Below are positions 47,208 to 53,882 of a stretch of DNA of 64,000 nt, in pieces; the first letter of the stretch is position 1, and each line of letters starts with the position of its first letter. The notes under the pieces were generated by a model that was given only the letters and a program-made list of their open reading frames with translations, did no database searches and was not told where the DNA came from. Made by a program: the position numbers and the translations under genes. Source of the DNA: Calditrichota bacterium (lineage in GTDB: Bacteria; CLD3). The DNA lies in contig QQUF01000028.1 of the NCBI GenBank assembly GCA_008501735.1, positions 62,001 through 126,000 on the forward strand, written 5' to 3'.

Positions 47208-47334
47208 AACCACCCCCAGTTTTTCGTTTTCACAAACTAAAGTTTGAAACGAAAAACTTCCCCTCCTTGTCAAGGAGGGGAGAAATTAGAATTTACGAAC
47301 TTCAGTTTGTGAAATTCTAATTTCGGGGGTGGTT
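47208..47334. repeat. 127-bp element with 10-bp terminal inverted repeats and three internal hairpins
   Basis: Outer arms AACCACCCCC (47208-47217) and GGGGGTGGTT (47325-47334) are exact reverse complements. Inside are hairpin A (GTTTTTCGTTT with AAACGAAAAAC, 47219-47257), hairpin B (CCCCTCCTTG with CAAGGAGGGG, 47260-47280) and hairpin C (GAAATTAGAATTT with AAATTCTAATTTC, 47282-47324). CACAAACT in A can also pair with AGTTTGTG in C. It lies in an otherwise gene-free 368-base gap. It looks like a MITE or structured intergenic repeat; no transposase is adjacent. Confidence 0.75.
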
Positions 47335-47399
47335 TGACACACTTCTAAATTTGCATTAGTCTTTTTAAAATTCGTTTCGTCTCCATTCAACGAACTTTG

Positions 47400-48188
47400 C
47401 TAACAATTCTCTCTAATAATTTTAGCTAAAACTTTCACTCCGTCAGTAAGACTTGCTAAACCAGGTTGAAGCATCAAAATTGGGTCAACTTCAAATATTT
47501 TGTTGTTTTTTACAGCAGAGATTTTTTGCCAATTTTTGCGATTCGGAATTGTTTCGTCGTATTTTTTGCCACACCAACAAGAGAAAATAATTTCAGGATT
47601 TCTTTCGATTACTTGTTCGGCAGTAACGAATCTTTCTTTTGCTGATTGCCCTTTTCGTAATTCTGCAAAAATGTCAATTCCACCTGCGATTTCGATTAAT
47701 TCACTAACCCAACGAATTCCTGAAATTATCGGCTCGTCCCATTCTTCAAAATAAACTTTTGGTTTTCGCTTTAATTTTGAGGATTCCAATTTAATTAGTT
47801 CAAGATTTAAGGCTGTTTTTTCGGCAAGTTCTTGAGCTTTCTTTTCCCTTCCGATAATTCCACCGATTACCAAAATCGACGAAAGGATTTCTTCAACAGA
47901 CCTTTGGTTGAAAGTAAAAACAGGAACTCCGAGTTTTACAAGGTCTTTAGAAATGTCTGCTTGAAGGTCTGAAAATGCTAAAACTAAGTCAGGTTTTAGG
48001 CTTAATATTTTATCATAATTTGCTTGAATAAAAGCTGAAACGCTCGGTTTCTTTCGTGCTTCGATAGGTCTTTTTGTGTAAGCGGAAACTCCAACAACTT
48101 TGTCTCCTGCTCCAAGTGCGTAAAGAATTTCTGTAGTTTCTTCTGTTAAACAAATAATTCGTTTTGGGTAGTCGAATTTGAATTTCAT
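47400..48188 (-). CDS. Periplasmic-binding-fold protein of the cobalamin/iron-siderophore type, no signal peptide
   Basis: A 262-residue protein with the two-lobed fold of BtuF/FepB-type binding proteins. It starts RIICLTEETTEILYALGAGDKVVGVS, followed by ILSLKPDLVLAFSDLQ and later RNPEIIFSCWCGKK. There is no signal peptide or lipobox at the stated ATG and none upstream, which is unusual for a transport-binding protein. Only six bases separate it from the upstream toxin gene, so it may be expressed with the toxin-antitoxin operon. Ligand uncertain. Confidence 0.78.
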   Translation of the reverse strand: MKFKFDYPKRIICLTEETTEILYALGAGDKVVGVSAYTKRPIEARKKPSVSAFIQANYDKILSLKPDLVLAFSDLQADISKDLVKLGVPVFTFNQRSVEEILSSILVIGGIIGREKKAQELAEKTALNLELIKLESSKLKRKPKVYFEEWDEPIISGIRWVSELIEIAGGIDIFAELRKGQSAKERFVTAEQVIERNPEIIFSCWCGKKYDETIPNRKNWQKISAVKNNKIFEVDPILMLQPGLASLTDGVKVLAKIIRENC

Positions 48189-48194
48189 AATTTT

Positions 48195-48524
48195 TTAAAA
48201 ATCAAAAGCCATTTTGGCTCTTTTTTGTAATTCAATGCAATCAGTTGAGCTCAATTTTCCTACTTTGTAACGAACCATTGCAGGACTAAGAGAAGCAATT
48301 TTTATTCTTACCCAAGAAGATTTAATTAGATTAGCACTTTCCCACTCTTTGATTTCATAATCAAAAATTGTAGAATGCGGAACAGAAGTTATCATTGCTA
48401 CAATAACACTTTCAGTAATTTTTTGATAAACTTTTGTGCTAAGAACAACAGTTGGTCTAGTTTTGGAGGAAGTTAAATCTGTGAAGGGAAAAGGAATCAA
48501 AACAATGTCTCCTTGCTCAAACAT
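48195..48524 (-). CDS. MazF/PemK-family endoribonuclease toxin
   Basis: About 109 residues from the ATG at 48524 (MFEQGDIVLIPFPFTD). GDIVLIPFPFTDLTSSKTRPTVVLS is the MazF/PemK core, followed by SSWVRIKIASL with a later basic region. These toxins cut mRNA. The antitoxin gene overlaps its start by eight bases, so the order is antitoxin then toxin. Another frame-compatible Met lies 20 codons upstream but lies inside the antitoxin gene. Confidence 0.85.
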   Translation of the reverse strand: MFEQGDIVLIPFPFTDLTSSKTRPTVVLSTKVYQKITESVIVAMITSVPHSTIFDYEIKEWESANLIKSSWVRIKIASLSPAMVRYKVGKLSSTDCIELQKRAKMAFDF

Positions 48525-48714
48525 TGTAGATTTCTCGCCAATTGTCGTATTCGGAATCTTCTTCATTTTCCCAATCTTCTTCAAAAGAACTTGAAGCTAC
48601 TTTAAACCACTCTAAATCCTGTTCTGAAATTGAAGATTTGTTTTTTAATCTTTCAACAATCTTTTTGAGCATTTCAATTTCTTTTGGTTCTAAACCTGTT
48701 ACGTCAATGTTCAA
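48517..48714 (-). CDS. Probable antitoxin of the MazF-type toxin
   Basis: A 65-residue acidic protein. Residues 1-35 are helical (LEPKEIEMLKKIVERLKNK), then SSSFEEDWENEEDSEYDNW is strongly acidic and aromatic, as in antitoxin tails that block MazF-like sites. The stop overlaps the toxin ATG by eight bases. The family name is not certain; the call rests on size, charge and position. Confidence 0.7.
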   Translation of the reverse strand: MNIDVTGLEPKEIEMLKKIVERLKNKSSISEQDLEWFKVASSSFEEDWENEEDSEYDNWREIYNV

Positions 48715-48791
48715 TGTTTTGCCTTTAAAATTAAATTGTCTCAGAAAATTTAATTTAAGTAAGAAATTTACGCAAGTTGTTCTTAAAATAA

Positions 48792-48828
48792 AAAATGCTC
48801 CAAAACTTTAAAGAACTTGGAGCATTTT
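48792..48828 (-). terminator. Terminator of the sigma-ankyrin/F1-beta-like operon
   Basis: AAAATGCTCCAA (48792-48803) pairs exactly with TTGGAGCATTTT (48817-48828), and the minus strand continues as TTTATTTTAAG. It lies 25 bases past the stop of the F1-beta-like gene. Confidence 0.75.
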
Positions 48829-48852
48829 CTATTTTAGTATTGTTAGAGTATT

Positions 48853-49809
48853 CTAGGCAGTTTCTGTAATACTTTCGAGGTTTCCTTTGTAAAGAAATTC
48901 TTTTGGATCTAAGCCTTGAAAACCATTTTCTAAAAGTTCTTGTAAATCTTTAAGACCTTCTTCTTTTTTTACAAAAACTCCGGGTTTTCCTGTGTAAAGT
49001 TGTGCAACAAAGAAAAACTGTGTCAAGAAATTTTGGATTCTTTGAGCTTGAGTTTCACTTTCTGCAAAATCTGGAAAATTTCCATTTACAAAAAGTTTTT
49101 GAACTTTTGCAGTTACTTCTTTTTGTGCCTCACTCAAAACTTTTGATTTTGAAGCAATTACATCAACTGCTGGATAAATTCCTTTCTTCGCCAACTTTCC
49201 ATTCAGAATTATTTCAGAATCAAAGTTTAAATTTTCGCTGTTTTTGTGTTCAGGAAAACAACTTACCAAAGTCAGAACTTGCCCGTTTTGCAAATTCGGG
49301 AAAAATTTGATTTCTCCGTCCAAAACTCTGTCGTCAATTACTAACAGAACTTTTTCATTTTTTGCCAATTCTTCCGCAAGTGAAATTGTGTTATTTAAGG
49401 CTTCACTAAAAATTTCCTGTGAATCGTTTGCCTTTGTTAGAACCGAAACAATTTCACCTGCAAGGTTGCATTCTTTGAATTCTAAGAGAATGTCTTGCCA
49501 CTCACGACTTCTTTCTTCGACTGCAAGCCAAATGACTTTTCCTCCAACTGTTTTGAGGAAATTTCTGATTAACTCCATTTCCAAGACCAACTTTCCACAC
49601 CAAGAAGGTCCGGAAATTTTTGAAATTCCACCAAAAGTTAGAGGGGTAAAAACATCAATTGATTTAATTCCCGATTCAAAAGTTGTCTTCTCTGAATTTG
49701 AATTAGTAGAAAAATCATAGTTTTTCTTTTCAATTTCGATTCTGTCGCTTGAATCAATTCCATTTAATTTATAATCAAAAATTTTACCAAAGATTTCTTG
49801 AGTGTTCAT
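48853..49809 (-). CDS. Diverged, shortened F1-ATPase beta-like protein
   Basis: A 318-residue protein aligning by eye to the nucleotide-binding and C-terminal parts of AtpD. Matches include FESGIKSIDVFTPL (family: ETGIKVIDLLAPY), VIWLAVEERSREWQD (GVGERTREGND, catalytic Glu at residue 99), VLLVIDD (Walker B, 154-160), KKGIYPAVDVIASKSKVL (204-225) and IQNFLTQFFFVAQLYTGKPG (258-277). The P-loop is altered to GPSWCGKL (67-74): GK is kept but the following Thr is Leu. The N-terminal beta-barrel is absent, replaced by about 40 unrelated residues. It is too short for an ATP synthase subunit, and no atp genes are near. It sits behind the sigma-ankyrin gene and is probably co-expressed with it. Function unknown. 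Confidence 0.72.
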   Translation of the reverse strand: MNTQEIFGKIFDYKLNGIDSSDRIEIEKKNYDFSTNSNSEKTTFESGIKSIDVFTPLTFGGISKISGPSWCGKLVLEMELIRNFLKTVGGKVIWLAVEERSREWQDILLEFKECNLAGEIVSVLTKANDSQEIFSEALNNTISLAEELAKNEKVLLVIDDRVLDGEIKFFPNLQNGQVLTLVSCFPEHKNSENLNFDSEIILNGKLAKKGIYPAVDVIASKSKVLSEAQKEVTAKVQKLFVNGNFPDFAESETQAQRIQNFLTQFFFVAQLYTGKPGVFVKKEEGLKDLQELLENGFQGLDPKEFLYKGNLESITETA

Positions 49810-50130
49810 TTTATTTACCTTCCAAAGTTTTTACAGTTTTTGCATTTTCATTAATTTTTGCCCAATCCAAAGCAGTAAGTCCATTTGAATCTTTTAGTTT
49901 GATTTCTGCTCCACTTTGGACAAGCAAATCCACCATTCCGATTGATAAATTTGATTTGTAGTCAAAAATTTGACCAAACATTTCTTGAGTTTGCATTTTA
50001 TTTACCTTCCAAAGTTTTTACGATTTCTGTGTTTTCATTAATTTTTGCCCAATCCAAAGCGGTAAATCCGTTTGAATCTTTTAGTTCGGTTTTTGCTCCA
50101 TTTTGGATTAACAAATTCACCATTCCAATG
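49765..50130 (-). repeat. Tandem duplication of a gene junction, period 187 bp
   Basis: Bases about 49765-49940 align with 49952-50127. Each copy holds the 3' end of an ankyrin gene (...TALDWAKINEN..VKTLEGK), the junction TAAAATG, and the 5' end of the F1-beta-like gene (TQE.FG.IFDYK). Copies differ at scattered positions, mostly silent or conservative. Confidence 0.8.
49811..49996 (-). CDS. 61-codon ankyrin mini-gene created by junction duplication
   Basis: The product begins MQTQEMFGQIFDYKSN, matching the F1-beta-like N-terminus. It continues as one ankyrin unit (SIGMVDLLVQSGAEI...TALDWAKINENAKTVKTLEGK), matching the sigma-ankyrin C-terminus. Its start and stop use the same TAA-A-ATG junctions as its neighbours. 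No stop has entered the frame despite substitutions, so it may still be translated as a lone ankyrin cap. It could equally be a neutral by-product. Confidence 0.55.
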   Translation of the reverse strand: MQTQEMFGQIFDYKSNLSIGMVDLLVQSGAEIKLKDSNGLTALDWAKINENAKTVKTLEGK

Positions 50131-51188
50131 GAATTGTTTGTTGCTGCCCAATGCAAAGGAGTTCTACCGAATTTGTCTTTTGTGTTGCAATCAATTCCGC
50201 ATTCCAAAAGTGCTTTCAAAATTTCCTCATTCCTTTGTGCGACTGCAAAATGAATTGCTGAAGCGTGAGATTTTTTGTCTTCCGAAGAAGCACCGTTTTT
50301 AATTAAAATTTTTGCGACTTCTGTAAAGTTGTATGAAATCGCAGTAAAAAGTGGAGTTTTCCCGCTCCAATCGGAAACATTGATTTCAGTTTTTTGCTCA
50401 ATTAAAAATTTTACAATTTCGACATTTCCACAAAAAGCTGCCCAATGTAAAGCTGTCCAACCGTCTTGGTTGCTCGTTACATTTTCGTTTGTGCTTGCGT
50501 CGTAAGAAGTTTGCCCGAAGTGAATTCTTGTCGAGTAACGTGTTCCTTCTTTGCTTTCTTGGTAGTTGAGCAAGTTTGCATTCTTTGCAACAATCTCTTT
50601 TATTTTTGGCAGATTTTCGTTTCTGATTGCATAAAAAAGTTCAAATGATTTTGCAAAGTAATTTTCCTGTTTTTGAGGCATTTGGTTAAATCTTTCTTTT
50701 ATTTTATTTCTTGAGAGTTGCAGCCTTTTCTTGACTGTTGTTAGCGGTAAGTCGAACTTTGCCGCAATTTCCTTTTGCGAGTAACCCGATAAATAAAATA
50801 ATTTTGCGATTTCGATTTCTTTTGGAGGTAAGTTGTCCAACTCTTCGACAATTTCTTCAAACTGCTCATTTTTTTCAGAGTAACGAAAATTTTTGAGTGA
50901 ATCCAAAGTTGTGTGTTGGACTTTGTTTTTACGATTAAACCTTTCGCATTTACCGATTATGATTTTTTTGAGCCAACTCGAAAAAGCTTTTGGTTCTTTC
51001 AGATTTTGCAATTTCAACCACGCTTCAATAAATGCTTCTTGCGTAACGTCTTTTGCAAAATTTTTATCCCTAACTTTTTCGTAACTTATAAAATAAGAAC
51101 TTTGGCTAAATCTAACCACAATCTTAGAAAATGACTTTGCATCACCTTCTTTAGATTTATTTATCAGAATTTCTAAATTTTCAATCAT
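49998..51188 (-). CDS. ECF sigma factor fused to ankyrin repeats
   Basis: A 396-residue transcription factor. Sigma region 2 (about 15-85) includes KDVTQEAFIEAWLKL. Region 4 (about 118-165) includes LPPKEIEIAKLFYLSGYSQKEIA and LPLTTVKKRLQ. From about 180 on there are ankyrin repeats: DGWTALHWAAFCGNVEIVKFLIEQ, GKTPLFTAISYNFTEVAKILIKNG, and FGRTPLHWAATNNSIGMVNLL. Ankyrin repeats bind proteins, so the tail may act as an in-built partner or anti-sigma docking site. No separate anti-sigma gene is visible; the F1-beta-like protein downstream is the candidate partner. Target promoters unknown. Confidence 0.9.
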   Translation of the reverse strand: MIENLEILINKSKEGDAKSFSKIVVRFSQSSYFISYEKVRDKNFAKDVTQEAFIEAWLKLQNLKEPKAFSSWLKKIIIGKCERFNRKNKVQHTTLDSLKNFRYSEKNEQFEEIVEELDNLPPKEIEIAKLFYLSGYSQKEIAAKFDLPLTTVKKRLQLSRNKIKERFNQMPQKQENYFAKSFELFYAIRNENLPKIKEIVAKNANLLNYQESKEGTRYSTRIHFGQTSYDASTNENVTSNQDGWTALHWAAFCGNVEIVKFLIEQKTEINVSDWSGKTPLFTAISYNFTEVAKILIKNGASSEDKKSHASAIHFAVAQRNEEILKALLECGIDCNTKDKFGRTPLHWAATNNSIGMVNLLIQNGAKTELKDSNGFTALDWAKINENTEIVKTLEGK

Positions 51189-51323
51189 TTCTGAGGAGTT
51201 TCTTAAGTTTTTATTTTAGAGTGCCAATTGAAATGCAAAAGGTGAATTAATTTTTCAAAAAAGTTTTATCTTGTGCAAAAAATTACAACGAAGTATATTT
51301 TTTATTTCAAGAAATTTGACCAA

Positions 51324-51536
51324 ATGAATACTGAAAACGATAAAAAAATCTGCCCAATTTGCGAACAAGAAAACAGTTGCAGTTTACTTCAAGGTAAATC
51401 AAAATGCTGGTGCTTCAACCGAGAATTTCCACCTGAACTTTTGGAACTCGTCAGCGAAAAAGAACTTTCTTGCATTTGTGAAAACTGTCTTGAAAAATTC
51501 ACAGAATTAAAAGTCCCTCTTGGAAGAGGGATTTAG
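51324..51536 (+). CDS. Cys-rich CWC-type protein
   Basis: About 70 residues from the ATG at 51324 (MNTENDKKICPICEQ); a GTG 17 codons upstream opens the same frame. CPICEQENSC, KCWCFNREFPPELLELV and CICENCLEKF match the cysteine-rich CWC family, probably zinc-binding; its function is not known. The last residues (PLGRGI) come from an intergenic palindrome, TCCCTCTT/AAGAGGGA at 51514-51531. Confidence 0.75.
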   Translation: MNTENDKKICPICEQENSCSLLQGKSKCWCFNREFPPELLELVSEKELSCICENCLEKFTELKVPLGRGI

Positions 51537-51589
51537 GGAGATGTTAAAAACATTCCGAGTAACTGCAACTTCAAAATTAGGAAAAAATA

Positions 51590-51802
51590 ATGGAATGTAT
51601 TTTTTGCAAAGGAACAATGGAAAAAGGTTTTGCACCTTTCCAAATTGATAGAAAAAATTACCACTTTACTTTAGAAAAAGTTCCTGCTTGGGTTTGCACA
51701 CAATGTGGAGAAAAGTATTTTGAAGAAAATGAAGTTAAAAAAATCCAAGAATTGTTAGAAAAGATTGACTCTGAAACAAACGACTTTTCAAAAGTCGCAT
51801 AA
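51590..51802 (+). CDS. YgiT-type zinc-finger protein
   Basis: A 70-residue protein with two Cys pairs: CIFCKGTMEKG and VCTQCGEKYFEENEV. This is the MqsA-like N-terminal zinc finger without the HTH half. Such proteins are usually antitoxins beside a small toxin, but no toxin is adjacent. AGGAAAAAATA precedes the ATG. Confidence 0.75.
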   Translation: MECIFCKGTMEKGFAPFQIDRKNYHFTLEKVPAWVCTQCGEKYFEENEVKKIQELLEKIDSETNDFSKVA

Positions 51803-51819
51803 AAATTTTAGGAAAATAA

Positions 51820-53229
51820 ATGCTTTTTGAACCTTACAAAATAAATTCAATGACACTTCCGAATAGAATCGTTCTTCCTGCAATGGTTACAAGACTCAGC
51901 GGAGAAGACGGATTTGTCAACAAAGAAATTCACGACCGTTACATTCGTTTTGCAAAAGGCGAAGTTGGTTTGATTGTCGTCGAAGCAATGGCAATTCACA
52001 CGGCAAAAAGTGGTCCATTACTCAGACTTTCAGATGATAAATTTATCCCTGGGCTTCGAGACTTAGCAAAAGAAATTCACGAAATCAGTCCTTCCAAAGT
52101 TGTGCCTCAAATTATTCACTTTCTTAAAGTTGCACGTTCAGGTTGGCGACAAAAAATCCAAGACCTTTCGATTGCAGACATCAAAGGAATTATTAAAAAT
52201 TATGGAGAAGCCGCTTACCGTTCAGCCGAATGTGGATTTGACGGAGTTGAACTTCATATGGCTCACGCATATACAGTTTCATCTTTCCTTTCTCGCAAAA
52301 ACACAAGACGCGATGAATACGGAGGAAAATCAATCGAAAACAGAATGCGTTTGATGTGCGAAGTTTACGAGGAAGTCCGAAGAAGTGTTGGCAAAGATTT
52401 TCCAGTTGGAGTTCGTTTTGTCGGTGAAGAAGGAATTAAAGGTGGTTATTCAACAGAAGATTCAAAAATTATCGCTCTAAAAATGGCTCAACTTGGATTC
52501 GATTACATCAGCGTTTCAGCAGGCGGAAAATTTGAAGATGCAGTAAAAAAGGAAGGTGAACCACCTTATCCTTACACAGGTTACAGCGGAGACAAATGTA
52601 TGCCAGGAAGTCAATATCCTGACGCTTACAACATCTACTTACCTGAAGCTATCAAAAAATACATTAATGCAAATGGTTACAACACTCCGATTGTCGGTGC
52701 AGGAAAGATTTCTAAAAGCTCAACTGCGGAAGAAATTCTTGAAAATGGACAAGCGGATTTAATCGGAATGGCAAGAGCTCTTCTCGCTGACCCAGATTTA
52801 CCGAAGAAAATTCGTGAAGGAAGAGAAGACAAAGTTGTTGAGTGTATTTACTGGAATATTTGTAAAGGACTTGACGAAGCATTCAAAAAAGTAACTTGCG
52901 GACTTTGGCCCAAAGGTGCAGTTCAAGCTCCTGAAAGCAATGATGAAAGCATTCCTGAATGGGAAACCGACGGAAAGTTAAAAGCAGAAATCAAAAAAAG
53001 TGCAATTCATTTGAAGTGGGAAACTGCAACTGACGACGAAGAAATTATGGGTTACGATGTTTTCCGTTCTGAAAACGGATTAGATTTTGAAAGAATTTAC
53101 GCTGTAAAAAGACCTTCTTACCAAGACAACACAGCTTTCAGCGGAAATTCTTACTCTTACTTTGTCAGAGCTTACGATTTAGCAGGAAACAAAAGTGTAA
53201 AATCAAATGTTGCAGAAATTAGATTCTAA
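51820..53229 (+). CDS. Old yellow enzyme-type NADH:flavin oxidoreductase with C-terminal fibronectin-like domain
   Basis: A 469-residue FMN oxidoreductase (residues 1 to about 370). It has LPNRIVLPAM, the FMN/substrate segment FDGVELHMAHAYTVSSFLS, the RRDEYGG and ENRMRL helix, VGAGKISKSS and DLIGMARALLADPDL. The active-site His pair typical of the family is HMAHAY. Cys and aromatic residues near 350 resemble an Fe-S-type tail (CIYWNIC...CGLWP). From about 385 a fibronectin type III-like segment (IHLKWETATDDEEIMGYDVFRSENG...) follows; such an add-on is unusual for a cytoplasmic flavoenzyme. Substrate unknown. Confidence 0.82.
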   Translation: MLFEPYKINSMTLPNRIVLPAMVTRLSGEDGFVNKEIHDRYIRFAKGEVGLIVVEAMAIHTAKSGPLLRLSDDKFIPGLRDLAKEIHEISPSKVVPQIIHFLKVARSGWRQKIQDLSIADIKGIIKNYGEAAYRSAECGFDGVELHMAHAYTVSSFLSRKNTRRDEYGGKSIENRMRLMCEVYEEVRRSVGKDFPVGVRFVGEEGIKGGYSTEDSKIIALKMAQLGFDYISVSAGGKFEDAVKKEGEPPYPYTGYSGDKCMPGSQYPDAYNIYLPEAIKKYINANGYNTPIVGAGKISKSSTAEEILENGQADLIGMARALLADPDLPKKIREGREDKVVECIYWNICKGLDEAFKKVTCGLWPKGAVQAPESNDESIPEWETDGKLKAEIKKSAIHLKWETATDDEEIMGYDVFRSENGLDFERIYAVKRPSYQDNTAFSGNSYSYFVRAYDLAGNKSVKSNVAEIRF

Positions 53230-53230
53230 A

Positions 53231-53527
53231 ATGAAGACACTAAAAGAAATTCAAGAAATTTTAATAAAGCATGAAAACCAAATTAAGAATGGTTTTAAAG
53301 TTCAAGAGATTGGAATCTTTGGTTCTTACTCAAAAAATGAACAAAGTAATTCGAGCGATGTTGACGTTTTAGTCCTTTTTCAAAAAGACGGAAAATCTTT
53401 CGATAATTTTATGGACTTGAAATTTTACTTAGAAGAACTTCTTGAAGAAAAAATAGATTTAGTTCTCAAAAATGCATTAAGAGAAGAAATTAAAGATGAA
53501 ATATTAGAGGACACAATTTATTTCTAA
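53231..53527 (+). CDS. mntA: MntA-type nucleotidyltransferase antitoxin
   Basis: A 98-residue minimal nucleotidyltransferase. It carries GSYSKNEQSNSSDVD, the GSX10DXD motif of MntA, with the remaining Asp in EEKIDLVL. In characterised pairs MntA AMPylates a Tyr of HepT and so inactivates the toxin. I use the ATG at 53231, just after the previous stop. The hepT gene follows after 19 bases. Confidence 0.88.
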   Translation: MKTLKEIQEILIKHENQIKNGFKVQEIGIFGSYSKNEQSNSSDVDVLVLFQKDGKSFDNFMDLKFYLEELLEEKIDLVLKNALREEIKDEILEDTIYF

Positions 53528-53546
53528 GTCAAAAAGAAATTACTTA

Positions 53547-53873
53547 ATGTTTCTTAGTGATATTTTGGAATCTTGTAGAAAAATTCAAAAGTACACTAAA
53601 GAGAAATACTTTGAGGATTTGATTTCTGAAGAAATGCTTTTGGATGCACTTGTTAGAAATTTGGAAATTATTGGCGAAGCGGCTAAAAATATTCCAACTG
53701 ATGTAAAAGACAGGCATTCTCATATAGAGTGGAGAAAAATTGCAGGACTTCGAGATTACCTAATTCACGTTTATTTCGGAATTGACGAAGAAATACTTTG
53801 GGACATTGTAAAGAATAAAATTCCAAAACTTCAACAAGACATAAAAGAAATTCTCAGACACGAACAATCTTAA
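53547..53873 (+). CDS. hepT: HepT-type ribonuclease toxin
   Basis: A 108-residue helical HEPN protein. The RX4HXY catalytic and modification site is clear in GLRDYLIHVYFGID (Arg, His and Tyr). HepT toxins are RNases kept inactive by MntA-type modification of that Tyr. The ATG at 53547 gives the usual length. Confidence 0.9.
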   Translation: MFLSDILESCRKIQKYTKEKYFEDLISEEMLLDALVRNLEIIGEAAKNIPTDVKDRHSHIEWRKIAGLRDYLIHVYFGIDEEILWDIVKNKIPKLQQDIKEILRHEQS

Positions 53874-53882
53874 GGAATAGAT

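Noticed and set aside
47208-47334. A tRNA-like cloverleaf in the multi-hairpin element
   Set aside because: No acceptor CCA, T-loop or anticodon-loop consensus is present; the arms are long perfect palindromes instead.
49244-49720. A 158-codon frame opposite the F1-beta-like gene
   Set aside because: The sequence on the other strand has clear ATPase-family blocks, and this frame shows none.
48853-49809. Calling this gene the ATP synthase beta subunit
   Set aside because: It lacks the N-terminal barrel, its P-loop Thr is Leu, it is about 150 residues too short, and no other atp gene is nearby.
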